DNA from: Macrobrachium rosenbergii
Lineage: Eukaryota > Arthropoda > Malacostraca > Decapoda > Palaemonidae
Length of the DNA: 64,000 nucleotides
NCBI RefSeq assembly: GCF_040412425.1
Contig: NC_089763.1
Span: forward strand, 51,944,587 to 52,008,586
Reading direction: 5' to 3'
The translations under genes and the position numbers were made by a program. Positions 11,842 to 24,211 of this stretch are shown piece after piece. Every line of letters begins with the position of its first letter. Position 1 is the stretch's first letter. The notes beneath the pieces were generated by a model, which was not told the DNA's origin, did no database searches, and saw nothing but the letters and a program-made list of their open reading frames with translations.

Positions 11842-11872
11842 ATATATATAGAGAGAGAGACAAAGCTGAACA
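11842..11872. repeat. (TA)n(GA)n microsatellite
   Basis: Short TA run followed by gagagagaga. Confidence 0.9.
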
Positions 11873-11927
11873 CAGTTACTGATTTGTTGAAAACGAGATT
11901 ATTTACAAAATTTGTTTAAAGTTGGGT

Positions 11928-12265
11928 TGTAAGGGCAACAAATCGCGCCTCTCTTTCTTGTGTTTCTCCTTTTCAGATGTACATTAATCACGTCATGCAT
12001 TTTACCTGTCTTTATTTCAGATTTTTGTGTACCTCGTCCTATGCATCATTGTACGGCCTTTCTGCCGATATGTATATCTACCTTTTATATGTCATGTTAC
12101 AAATGTACGCATTTTTATGCTTGCTAAAAAACACGAATCGCGTATGGACGCAGCGGTGGGCCTCGGGTCGCCCGCTACCTTCCAGTCTGCTTTTTGTCTT
12201 ATAAACACCTGTCGAGAATAATAAAGGATCAGTCTTTCACTTCTGACTTTACTTGAAGCCTCACA
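11928..12265 (+). mobile_element. LTR of an LTR retrotransposon
   Basis: The segment can be read as TGTAAGGG...CTCACA with TG/CA ends. It contains an AT-rich box (cttttatatg, about 12089) and a poly-A signal (aataaagg, about 12221). One base after it comes TGGTGACCCCGGG, which has the form of a tRNA primer-binding site starting with TGG. The exact left border is uncertain. No downstream gag or pol is present, so the copy is truncated soon after the leader. Confidence 0.6.
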
Positions 12266-12515
12266 CTGGTGACCCCGGGTCAGGGACAGGTAGTGCGGTT
12301 TTGGCCCAGCCATTAACGGACTAACTACGGCAGCACCCTACCATCAGAGAGCCTTTAGTGGACTAACTACGACGTAAAGTTTAGGGCTCTGATAGCACCC
12401 TACCTGGCGGAAACCGTGCCATTAATGGACTAAATACAGCGTACCCAAAAGGGCACGTTTTGGCACTTCCTTCGACCTCTCGAACAAATCAGCACTATTA
12501 ACGGACTCGGCATTG
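12266..12515 (+). mobile_element. retroelement leader with four short repeats
   Basis: Following the candidate primer-binding site, the block att(a)acggactaactac or a close variant occurs at about 12313, 12356, 12422 and 12490. The spacing is 43-68 bp, typical of a repeated 5' leader. No gag open frame follows. Confidence 0.45.
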
Positions 12516-13140
12516 ACCACCTGTAACCAGAAACTGGTCTAGAGTGACTAGGATGCAATGACACATGGAACGGGGTTTAGCATCAGCATGGAAGTTTCTA
12601 GAAGCTCTTAACAGGTTAGAAATCCAGATTTTGGGTGTGCCACAGAGATAGCGTGTATTCGTATGTGCGTTTTGAAAATCGCTAAGTGTGAAGGGCTCTT
12701 GTGAGGAGTTATTCATTCCTTTATGAAAACTCAGAGCAGTTAGATGTACGGGAACGCTCTGGAATTGGGATTCCTGTTCCTTGCTGGAAGGGTGAGTCTT
12801 GAACTTTGAAAATTACTAACCTTTCCAAGTGTTTAACACAGAAATGATAATCTTTGCTGTGATTATTTTTATTGTCATTCTTTAACATTTGTGCCATGTA
12901 CTTTTCTGTGTTGTGACCTGTGTAAATTCTTTTTTTTTTAATGGAGATGGTTCCATTCCTTGCAGATTTTTCGAGGGGCTTAGAAACCATAATCAGTCAT
13001 AGCATATAGCCACCTAGCCTATATGGAAAATGGAGCTGGTAACAGAATTGACTTTGAAAATTATGGATAACAGACTTTAAAATAATGTGGACTGATCTGG
13101 AGACTTGATGGGAGACGGAAATTAATTCCCACACATTATG
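12516..13140. other. no gene recognised
   Basis: Unique-looking sequence. Open frames of 70-90 codons on the minus strand match nothing known to me. Confidence 0.4.
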
Positions 13141-13149
13141 TTTTCTTGC

Positions 13150-13860
<711 letters not shown>

Positions 13861-13861
<1 letters not shown>

Positions 13862-15077
13862 GAGGGTAAGTCAAAAAGTTCCAGGAAAAATTGTTGAATG
13901 ATGTATTTACACAGGAATGAAACAACCCAAATACTTGGTAAACAATTATCTGTGATGTAGTGATCCATATAGACTTGTTACCTCAGTCATCCTCTTGCTA
14001 CCGTGGTGTTAACATCTGCTTCAGAAAAGTAACTTCTTGAACCCATGGAAAATAAAAATTTTGAGATGAGAGCTAACATCAAGTTCCTGACCAAGCTTGA
14101 TTGGAAACCAGGAAAATTATTTTTGCAACAAAATTCTTCTCCATCTAAATCAGTTGTTTATGATTGGATAAAGCGAATTAAGGATGGTCGGGAGGACCTC
14201 AAAGACAACCCAAGAGAGGGAAGACCATTGCAAAAATGAAAGAATTTTAATTGCAGAATCTAGTGGATGAAGATTCGGATTACTATCGATATGATAGCTA
14301 ATGAAACTGGGATCTCCCATGGTTCCGCATTTTCAATTTTAAATGAAAATCTTGGTTTGAGTAAAACAAAAGCGTTGCGCGAAGACCAACTGCATCAAAG
14401 AGCTGAATCTTGCAGTTTTAACGAAGATTGAATCAAATGAATCAGAGTTTTTGACCGGATTGTTACTGGAGATGAAACTTGGATCCATTAATATGACCCA
14501 GAAAGTAAAATTCAATCAAAGCAATGGTTACCAAGAGGTTCAGCTGCACCAGTGAAGTTCAAAAGATTGCCCAGAAGGTTATGGCAACAGTGTTTTGGGA
14601 CAAAGGAGTGATTTTGATTGATTTCATTGAAGGACAAAAACAATCAAGGGAACTACTAAAAGGTGTTTTGCAAAAACTGAAGACTGCATTGGCTAAAAAC
14701 GTCGAGGAAAGTTGCACAGCAGAATTTTGTTCCATCATGATAACGCTCCAGCACATTCATCAAGGGTTGCAAGAGAAGAAATTTAGGTTCTTCCACATCC
14801 TCCTTATAGTCCTGATCTTGCTCCTTCAGATTTTTTCCTGTTCCCAAAACTCAAGGAACACTTAAGAGGAGTCCGGTTTGAATCTTTGGATGCTGCTAAA
14901 CATGCAGTTTCAACATGGTTTAATAGAAAGCCCCAAATACAAAGAAGGGTTGCAGAGGTGGAAACAGCGCCTTGAAAAGTGTATAGAGTTAGATGGTAGA
15001 TATGTAGAAAAATGATGTTTGAATTTCCTTAAATAAAGAGTATATTGAATTTTTCCTGGAACTTTTGATTTACCTCA
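13861..15077 (+). mobile_element. mariner element
   Basis: The terminal inverted repeats are cgagggtaagtcaaaaagtt at the left and, read inward from the right, tgaggtaaatcaaaagttcc. Both continue into ccaggaaaaatt. TA lies on both sides, the canonical Tc1/mariner target duplication, here inside a TA microsatellite. The length of 1.2 kb is normal for mariner. Confidence 0.92.
14045..15015 (+). pseudogene. mariner transposase pseudogene
   Basis: The N-terminal helix-turn-helix domain is clear (MENKNFEMRANIKFLTKL, VVYDWIKRIKDGREDL). The first frame stops at 14237. Further pieces in other frames give TGDETWIH (first catalytic Asp, 14471), HHDNAPAHSS (second Asp, 14739), PHPPYSPDLAPSDFFLF (third Asp, 14829) and the C-terminal CIELDGRYVEK ending at 15015. 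Only 29 residues separate the second and third Asp, against 34 in active mariner, and a stop falls in that interval. There are several frameshifts, so it is inactive. Confidence 0.93.
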
Positions 15078-15078
15078 T

Positions 15079-15182
15079 ATATATATATATATATATGCCT
15101 GTATATGTGTATATATATACATATATGTACATATATATGTGTATATATATATATATATAGATATATGTATATATATATATTT
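15079..15182. repeat. TA/TG-rich microsatellite
   Basis: Continuation of the TA-rich host sequence to the right of the mariner. Confidence 0.9.
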
Positions 15183-16348
15183 TTTTACAAATTTTCCTGG
15201 GTTTATGGTATTTTGGAAACTTTATTTAATTGGCCTTGGAGTTCTGACTTGCGTAAAGGGAAATCGTAAAAAACAAAGAACAGGGGATGATTGTAGGAGC
15301 TGAAGGCTCTACTTCATAAGGAAATGTTACGTAAACACTTGGGATAAATTGAGGACTTATATTTACAAAAGAAAGCATTAGAAGGGAAAATGGGTAAGTA
15401 AATTGTTAAAGGGCTTGCAACGCCTGAAGATTCTTCTACTGGAGTCTTGACTAAGGGCAAGGCACAGTCCAAGATGAGTCCACTGCGAATAGGGACATTA
15501 CACGCCAGTAAAGGAACAATATAACACAGAATATGACTCGAGTCTGCACTGAGGGTGCCAAGGACTCGGGGAATGAATGACCACTTTACACTTGAACACA
15601 GGACACTGGAAGTGGCACTGGATAAACTGGCACAAGGACAGAAGTGAAATACTGGCACCCCAATAACTTTCTAAAGGGCAAACTGTCGTGACTCAAAAGT
15701 CTTTACTCACACATTACCTTAGGGGAAGCGGGTCTCTGGCGAAGAATGACGAGGGACGATCACACATACGGCGATGCACTCGAGGATGACTGTGGTCTAG
15801 AGTCGGACAGGGGGAATGAAGGTCTCTCAGCAAATGTATCACTCACCCGCGTGTATGGCTAACGGCCTTCCCTACGACTACGACTGCTGCCGTACTTCTA
15901 CTGCTACTGCCTACTACTGCCTCTTAGATCTCCTGTCCTTTCCTTTTAAGGCCTCGTCTGTGTCTTGGCCGCGTGCAAACTTCTGCCGATAACTGGGGCC
16001 ATGTGCAAACAATGTGTCATTTGCCAGGTGTTCAGCCATCGGGTTGCCTCTTCCCCGGTATCCTGCGAAAGGAAAGACAATTCAGCAGCTTAATCTGCCT
16101 TTAGAAGGTTGTTTTAAGCAGCTTAGTTGGGCTAAGCTGCTTAGGGGAGCATCACCCAGCCTCGTATCTTGGCCTTTTTACCCCGTGCCATCTCAATGTC
16201 TGTCCCAGGTAAAGAAAGGGACAGATCAAAATGTTGATAACTCTGTTCTGATATCCAGGTCAACTAGACCGGCCATGCAGCGACGATTCTACTCTCAATA
16301 AACAAAGGGCAAATTAGGTGGGGGGGGACGCTCAGCAGCGGCTTCTTG
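15183..16348. other. no gene; possible solo LTR 15682-16303
   Basis: No open frame is recognisable. The interval 15682-16303 begins tgtcgtgact and ends caataaaca, so both strands show TG...CA ends, and it is GC-richer than its surroundings. This could be a solo LTR, but I see no convincing target duplication or primer-binding site. Confidence 0.3.
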
Positions 16349-16872
<524 letters not shown>

Positions 16873-16873
<1 letters not shown>

Positions 16874-17090
16874 GTGTATATTCCACAGAGCTGTCAGTGT
16901 TAACACGCTCTTTGTTGAGGATATGATACAAGCATGTAGCATTTTGCATAATTTTGTAAGGGCACAGATTACATATAGGTGGTACGAAGATATGCTATTT
17001 CAAGTACCACTGATAAACCTGTCTGAAGGAAATGCAGGTACCAAGAGGAAGCATGTCGCTACCTCTGCAAGAGATCAAGCTGCAAAATAA
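16873..17090 (+). pseudogene. PIF/Harbinger transposase C-terminus
   Basis: The reading [20 protein letters not shown] followed by [10 protein letters not shown] matches the conserved C-terminal end of Harbinger (HARBI1-like, DDE_4) transposases, where IFHRP, a V..A..LHNF segment and an Arg close the domain. It ends in RDQAAK at 17090, a plausible natural end. Everything upstream, including the catalytic DDE core, is replaced by TA repeats. Confidence 0.82.
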
Positions 17091-17148
17091 TGTGAAGAGT
17101 ATAAACTTGAAAATTCAATAAAAATGTAGATAACTATGATATTTTTCT

Positions 17149-17364
17149 TTAGTCCTTATCAGAATTGCAGATTATTTCAATTAGTTCCTCCCAACACTTT
17201 TTCTTTACTGTTTTGTCATAACCATCTGATCTCATGCCCCACATGGCTGGATGTTTTTCAGCTTCATCAAAGAAAATGTCGGTGTCAAAGGGACTAGTCT
17301 CCATTTTGACGTTTGGTGCAGGCAAATCCACGCTCTCCTTATGAACAGACACTAGTAAACACAT
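17149..17364 (-). pseudogene. Harbinger-associated MADF-domain protein, N-terminus
   Basis: The frame contains FFDEAEKHPAMWGMRSDGYD and VKKKCWEELIEII. This is the first half of a MADF (Myb/SANT-like) domain with its hallmark P-A-LW and W-E-I positions. PIF/Harbinger elements encode such a DNA-binding partner in a second gene. Here it is convergent with the transposase end and starts near the right terminus. The 71-residue frame is shorter than normal partners, so it is probably truncated. Confidence 0.8.
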
Positions 17365-17508
17365 GTATCTTGAACCGCCAGGGGAAACTCAGACTGCGCG
17401 GATGCCGCGGCGGTTAACAAATCCGCGCGGTTGTGTGTGTGTACACCCCTGTGCTCTGCCACTGACTTAGCATCTGCGCGGATGCAACCGCCGTGTGTGA
17501 ACAGGGCC
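17365..17508 (-). mobile_element. PIF/Harbinger right end with TIR
   Basis: Ends in gtgtgaacagggcc followed by TAA. Read inward it is GGCCCTGTTCACACACGGCG, matching the left end at 955. Several gcgcggatgc and ccgcg blocks repeat within 130 bp, like subterminal transposase sites. Confidence 0.75.
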
Positions 17509-17529
17509 TAAAATTCTGCAGTACCACAC

Positions 17530-18368
17530 GAATCAGGATAGTGACTAGCATGGTATGGCAGGAGGAAGCATAGGATTTTCTCCTACTATCTCTTCACCTT
17601 CTAGTGAGGTATAGAGCACTCACCACTCTCAGCGTAGGTGACAGTGTTTCTGGGTGTTTTTTTATGATAGTACTGCACCCAGGACAAGGGCATGTTTTAA
17701 AGTTTTGCTAGCTATCAGGTAACTCCTTAGCTGCATAACTTCCATTGATGCTTTGGTAGCCATCGGAGGACTCCTTTGCTACAAAGCTACCACTTAAGTA
17801 GAGGCAACCCTTGGCTTACTGCCACGCTATTACAGGTTAAGTTGAGCGAAAACCAGCGGCAGTTTTATACTGCAGGCTCTCTTAACTGATAAGGAACGAC
17901 AAGCATTGTATTCAATGCTAGCAACTTTTCTATTTCAAATTCATCACATGACCTGATGTTTTGGGGTAGAATACTATGTCCATGTATCCCACCTCCTGTC
18001 AGTGTGGGATTCAGCTATGCAATTACTTGGTAGGTTACTTATATAAAATGACGTTTTTATAATAAAATAAAGTTTTATATGGATTTACCAAGCAATTGCA
18101 GAATCGGAGCACACCCTCCTCCCCTCTGATGTACGTAAGACATAAAACGAATGAGGATTGTCTGCTAGGTCATTCCAATATTCCGTTAGTGGGACAGGCT
18201 GATCACCTACACAAACTATATTGAAGTGCTACCAGCGAAATTTTGAATCTAAGCTGCTGTTGAAGTGGAAACTATAGCTGTGTAATTAATTGGTAAGTAT
18301 ATATAAACTTTGTTTTATTATAAAAGTGTCATTTTTATCATAGGAAGTGTAAGCATCTTGACATTCAC
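17530..18368 (+). mobile_element. DIRS element 3' end fragment
   Basis: From about 17545 (gcatggtatggcaggaggaa) the sequence is colinear with the end of the DIRS at 30715-31545. It covers the last recombinase codons, the 3' noncoding region, the palindrome around the aataaaataaagttttata segment, and the inverted terminal repeat ending in ttggtaagtatatata. Nothing of gag or RT is left. Confidence 0.75.
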
Positions 18369-18369
18369 G

Positions 18370-19655
18370 CCATCCTAAATACAGGTAGAACAAGTGGGTT
18401 TTGGATTCCAAGAATGTATCAAGTAGTTCAAAGAATTTCAGGCTTTTGTATGACATTCAGGGCATTCAACACTAGCATTTCATTATCCCAAAATGACAAA
18501 TTTGCCTAGACTGGGTCAGTATTATTAAACCCTTTCAGTATACTGGAATAGACTTTACAGGTCCTGTGTGGGTCAAAAGAGGATGATGAAAATGTGAAGG
18601 TGTACCTTTTGATATTAACGTTTGAATTTTAAGGCCATGCACATGGAACGGAACTATAAACGGTTGTGTGTTAGATTTTTAAAAGTATGTCAAATTTTGT
18701 GGTATATTGACGCATATCTACAGTGACAATGCTAGGTCATTTGCAGCTGGTTGTCAAGTCTTTGAGCAAGCTTTGGTTTGTGATGAATTCAAGGAAGATT
18801 TCCCAAGTTACAATATGTATTCAGCACATCAAAATTCCACTGAACTCTGTATGCTGGGTAGGTGCAACCTGGAAGAGACTCATCAAAACTGCCAAGAGTT
18901 GTTTTTATAGGACAGTTGGCAAGTCTGAACTTATGTACTGTGAACTGCTAAGTCATTGGTGACATTCAAGCAGCGATTAACTCTAGACCTTTAATGTACT
19001 GTTCACCTGAAAATAAACGCAGTGCTGATTCCCATATGTTATTAGGTAACTGGTAGAACACATTTGGAATTAACCTCCTTCCTCAAGGGCATCTTTTATA
19101 TCAACCTTATCTGCTATAGATGAGATTTTTTTATCACTGTAGAGAATTGTGGTATGAGGATTACCTCTTCAAGTGTGAGAGAAAACCTGGAGGATTTCCA
19201 TCAAAGAAATAGGGAGAGTAAAATCAGTGCAGTGATGTTGTGTCAGTCAAAATTCTCAGCAAAACTAGACTTTACTGGTTATTGGGTTGTATTTTAGAGC
19301 TTATCATAGGTTATGACAATAAAGTAAGAAGTGTCAAACTCAAGGTGGTGATGGTGCCATAGTTAATCAGTCATTTGTATCCTATGGAGCTTTCATGTAC
19401 CCATAATCACCAGAGATGTTGAAAATGGTGAGATGAGCAATGTATCTGATGATGTCATAGAACATGAGGGTGAGGAAAGTAATCTTTTAAACTCTGAGTC
19501 TGAAAGTTCTAATTTTGTATTACTTGATCTGGTAGCTAATGTGTCTGATGTGAGGCTTCTTCCCACAAGAGGTGCTTCATCTGCTTGCAAAAGCAAAATG
19601 TGCAAGTGGTGCAGATATAGATCATTAATATGTTTATCTTGCCATTTTCTGTAAC
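18370..19655 (+). pseudogene. BEL/Pao pol: integrase and C-terminal domain
   Basis: Pieces in several frames line up in order with BEL/Pao integrase. They are WIPRMYQVVQRIS, then PFQYTGIDFTGPVWVK (core Asp), then IYSDNARSF (second Asp), then ATWKRLIKTAKS and RTVGKSELMY, then VIGDIQAAINSRPLMY. These are followed by the DUF5641-like tail, LWYEDYLFKCER and GYDNKVRSVKLK with SHLYPMELS. An acidic tail runs to about 19650. Stops and frameshifts are numerous. RT, RNase H and protease are missing. Confidence 0.85.
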
Positions 19656-20340
19656 AGTAGATTCATTTGTATACTATTTTGGGATATTTCATCACGCAAT
19701 TTAATTGCACTTTTTTTAACAAATTTATGTGAGGAATTTACATATCATGTCTTATAGTCATTGATTCCTTTTACCTTTTTTTATTGTGTTAATTCAGTTC
19801 CCTTTAATTATGCTATTTGCTCTTCTTAAGAGCTAAGTGTCTCAATTCTAAATGTGACCTCACAAAACAAAGAAACCCTCTGTTGCTGATGCACTTCTTC
19901 ATTCTCTCAATGATGGCTGTAACTTTTTGGAAGTTTTTCTTCCACATTGCCCTTCATCCAGAATTTAGGCAAAAGCGTCAAACCAAATAGTGTTTTCAAG
20001 AAATACCGTAAATCAAGATTCACTGAATGCAAAATAGATCATCTATTCAACACCAGTGTTATTAGGAAAACTTCAAATGATACAAGAGCATTTGCATTGT
20101 CATATGATGCCCTCAATTCAGCAAGAAGTTAATAGTGCCCTTATAAGGACCTTGAGATGCAAGAAAAACTTGAAAATGATTTATGTTGCAGGTAAGGTTA
20201 GCTGAGATGCACTCATTTCTATATTTGAGGAGAGCATATTATTAGCCTTGCACATAGTTTTTGTAGACTTTGATCATTCTTTTCAGAATTTTTATATCTG
20301 TTAAAAGATTTTAAATAGTTGTACAGCAATCTCAGAAAAT
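19656..20340. other. AT-rich stretch, no gene recognised
   Basis: It could include noncoding remains of the adjacent BEL/Pao element. A 61-codon plus-strand frame at 19947-20132 (contains VFKKYRKSRFTECKIDHLF) matches nothing I recognise. Confidence 0.4.
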
Positions 20341-20374
20341 TCCCGTTAACCTCCTGTGGGTCCAGGGAGACTAT

Positions 20375-21120
20375 GCTGGGCAACTGAAGTGGGACTGAAT
20401 ATAAAAAGCTGATTTGTATACCTTGAAAAATACAATTTATTATTCAAAATTTCCTATTTGTTGCTATGGAAATACAAACCATCACCTTATATATAGGAGA
20501 CTTATTCCTTAGGTGGCGGCCAGTATCCCTCACTCATTGAACATCGTACTCACTTTTCCATCGGTCACAGGGGCTGGGTGGGGCAATTGAGGTGGGACTG
20601 AATTTAAACGACTCTGATGTGCATAACTAGGAAAAATACAATTTGTTATTCAACATTTCTTTCCGTATAGAAATACAAACCTCCTTTTATATAGGAAACT
20701 TATTCTTTAGGTGGAGGTCAGTCCCCACAGCTGACTGGAGTTGAGAACCACTACAGATTTGTTATGATCCCAGTTGCCCTATAAGCAGGGGAAGTCATGA
20801 CTCCTCTGCCTCTTACCAGTCTGGCAAAATGGTTGGCCAGAGTAGTTTGGCCCTTGGCTTGTGTGCCCGACCTAAACTATGAGAACTATGATCTCTCCCA
20901 TAGTGTTCATGTTAGAAGCCAGTTTATTCCTGGTAAAACCCAGAATTAAGGGCCAGACAAAACTAGCTAGACCCCTCCCCCCTTTCTTGTTATGAGAGAG
21001 AGGATGAGGAAGAAGTCTCCCAGTCATCAACTGGGAGAAGATGCCCAGAGTGCAATCGCCTGTACTCTTTCCAACTGCTGTGTGTGCTTCGGGCCACATG
21101 CTGCTCCCAAAAGAAGAAAT
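20375..21120 (-). repeat. DIRS-like terminal repeat family, copy 1
   Basis: Two half-copies (20375-20530 and 20570-20735) share ggtgggactgaat, aaaaatacaattt(a/g)ttattca and gaaatacaaacc, then a ctta(t)tcctta(g)gtgg block. The downstream GC-richer part resembles 60650-61330, including the tcttgttatgagagag region. The layout mirrors the ITR of the DIRS at 35335-35700, so I read it as a DIRS-type end in minus orientation. It has no coding remains. Confidence 0.45.
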
Positions 21121-22784
21121 AAGAAAGAAATGGAGTCCATTCGTTTCACTTCCACCTCCAGACTTACACCAGGCTTTGGTACATGTGTAATGTTGTTAGC
21201 ACCTTTTGTTATGTTTTTACCACCTTCAAATTTTATGATGTTCCTTTCTTATTATTTATTTTATTCGCTTTATCGTTTCTGGCTTTGTTTGTTATAGTAG
21301 CATTTGAGTCCCAGGAGGCTTAGGAAGACACAGTGTAGTTTTCTTAATTCATTATCACACTAGTAAAAATAACACTGTACATATACAAGTTAATATATTT
21401 TTATAAATATTACTGCTGTTCGCCCTCGTAACTTTTGATTGTAAATAATATCAGCCTGACCGAGACCGGTAAAAGATGTTGTCTACATTGTCTTCAGTTC
21501 AAACTTTAACGTTTGTTGGAAAGGATAGGTAGCATGTAGCCATTTTTCCCCTATAGGAAAATTTCCATATCAGCCTTAAAAATAGGTGGTCCTAAGGTCC
21601 TTTTTTCCTTTCTACCTGTCTCTTGGCGAATGTTTTTAACAGAACGTAGACGCCTAGGGCGTGACTGTTTTGACCTAGGCCGGTCAGGGAACAGGAGAGA
21701 GAAACTAGCCACCGACGAGAGTAGACGTCTGGAAGGTGGCTCTAACACCGCCTTTGTCTATTATTTTATTAGTGAATGGTGGAGCAAGAAACACACACGA
21801 ACTTCAGCACATCCGTTGTAATGTGCGCCAACGCTTCGTCCTTAAGGTAGAGTCTGTGTGCTGTTCGAAACTTCATCCATTCTTTTAACCTCTTTTCTAT
21901 ATTTCCCATTCTTTCTTTGTTTCATCCTCCAGCCACCATTGAAGGTAATCGCTTGTACGAAGTCTAGATTAAGTCAAATTATTATATGGTTAGCATTAGC
22001 GGAATTGTCCCAGTAAGTCTCGGGATTTAGGCAAGCAAGTCATTTTTAATACTCTGGTATTCGTTATGCCTAGCGTTCACTGTTTGGAGGAACTGTTGCG
22101 TTGTATTTAAAATCATCTTGGATTCTTGTATGCGTCCGCAGTTGGTGGACGTTTATTATAAAGTCTTTATTCCTTGAATATTGTTAATTACCCTTAACTG
22201 GTGATAAATGATCTTTAAGGTTAAGCCAAGACGTGTATTCTTGGTTTGCCCGTGAAAATTACGAAAAATTGAACAATAAATGATCAGCCAAGACCCCACA
22301 CGTAACAATATATACAAGTTAAGTAGTATGAATACAAATTGAAGTACAAGCCTTGCTTTCTTATCAACCCACGACTGGTGAGGCTCTCGACTTCCCTCCT
22401 CTGCTTCTCTCTCTTCTAACTGCTTCTTTTCTATCTGCTCTGTTCTCTTCTCTTCCTTCCTTCCTTGCCTTTCGAAGGTTCTTCAAAGGAAATGCCCATC
22501 CCATAATAGGCGGACCATTGCTTCTTGTTAGACGTCCTAGGTGGATGAAACTTATCTGACAATGTCCCTTTGGGTGTAATTAGATGAATTAATCCCCTCC
22601 TTTGTAGGAAGGACTAAGGACATCACCGGAAGTCTTTGAGTTCCGGCGAGAGTTGAAAAGTAAGCTTATAGGTGAGATGTTTAAACATTCCTTAATGAAT
22701 GCCATAGATTAATCTCGCGCCAATGTTTTGCTACATAATCACGACACAGGAGGTGTTATTACTCCCTCTCTCTCTCTCGTTTCC
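21121..22784. other. no gene recognised
   Basis: Mixed composition, with open frames below 75 codons that resemble nothing known. An LTR or other retroelement flank is possible but not shown. Confidence 0.35.
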
Positions 22785-22790
22785 TTATTA

Positions 22791-22796
<6 letters not shown>

Positions 22797-22836
<40 letters not shown>
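22797..22836. repeat. (CT)n microsatellite
   Basis: About 20 uninterrupted CT units, with shorter runs just upstream. Confidence 0.97.
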
Positions 22837-22840
<4 letters not shown>

Positions 22841-22959
22841 CTTTTTTCTTCTTATATTTACACTGTTCCTAACTAATATTCTCCTAGTTATCAATACACA
22901 TGGGCAAGGCACTGACCTTGTCCAAAACAGAGCTTGAGTAACTACACATGTTGGACTGC

Positions 22960-23500
22960 CACCACAGGTCCCGAAAAAAAGCAATCAGAACTTGTGAGCG
23001 ACATCCCTGTGGAAGAATGAGGAGCAGGGAGTCTTACACCCACTGAACAGTGAGGGATGAGCTAAAGCCCTTGACTTCAAGAGCCCTTCCATGGGAAGGG
23101 AACCAACCTCCTCCACAGTGGAGGGGATGGTCCAATGAACCCATTCAAATTCAACAGAAAGAGTTCCTGGTCTCCTGAACAACTATTTCTCATGCTAATC
23201 AGCACTACTGAAAGAAGAAACACTCCAAACTCCAGGAGTGAATAACTTTAAATAGTACTGAAAAGCACAGACTGGCAAAAGAGTATCTCATCTGGATCTC
23301 CACCTAGATTCAGAGGGAAGAATCAAGGAAATTTCCAGACTGTTGTCAAATAGAGAGGAATCTTGAGGAACAATGGAATAAGAGAAATCCCCCAAATTAT
23401 ACACTGAGGCCAGGAAAGAACAATCTAAGTGAATAGACTGTCCCTAGCCAGAAAGAGGATAGAATAATGACGTCATAATGCTTAAACGGCCAAACAAGTA
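22960..23500. other. GC-richer stretch, possible decayed retroelement
   Basis: The minus-strand frame 23182-22985 contains LSVEFEWVHWTIPSTVEEVG, which faintly recalls the RNase H/recombinase linker of DIRS elements (EW followed by a short helix). Stops are frequent and the resemblance is weak. Confidence 0.25.
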
Positions 23501-23799
23501 AAGTTCCTACTCATGGACACTTCACCTACCCTTTGTTTCAGTTAAGACCATGAATGGGCAATTTGCCCATGTACCATGCTTTTGCCATGGCTGTTTGTTG
23601 CCACAGGGCTTGATAAAAGCATTCATTTTTACGTCTATGTGACTGGAAAATGCAAGGTGTTTACAGTTTGTGTAGGAATTTATAGGAATAAAATTAACGT
23701 AAAGTACATGAATTTTCTATTAGTTTGATGATTTTTAATGAAAATTGTAAAAAAATGGTAGATTTTATAACCTAGCATTTGCAGATTGTGAATGTTATT

Positions 23800-24211
23800 T
23801 ACCAAAATTTGACTTACTTTCATTATGTACAATGTGAAATGATGAAATTAGGCACTTTTCACGTACCATCACATATGAATGTGCTTATTTTCAGTGTTAG
23901 TTCATTAAAAGTGATATAGTGAAACTAGGGAATATTTACATATCATCAGGCATGATTATGCTTGTTTTCAGTGTTAATTTGTTAAAAGTGAGGGTTAGTA
24001 TGTGTTATCATGTAAAGCTATGCATGTTTATTTGCCCAAAATGTGAAGTATTTGTACTATGTGCCATGTGAAATCATATCACTAGTCAATATTTACCTAC
24101 AGTGGTGCAGGAGTGTGGTTTTTTTGGTGTTAATTCATTAAAATTGTTAGTTAGCATATTCTATCACGAACAGTTGTGGCATTTTGTGGTATGTGAAATC
24201 GGTGATAGGAA
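23800..24211. repeat. degenerate tandem repeat, left part
   Basis: Blocks such as tcagtgttaattcattaaaa and aatatttacatat recur at about 23891, 23968 and 24126. The same motif series continues at 26160-26230 after the Mutator-like element, which evidently inserted into it. Confidence 0.6.
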
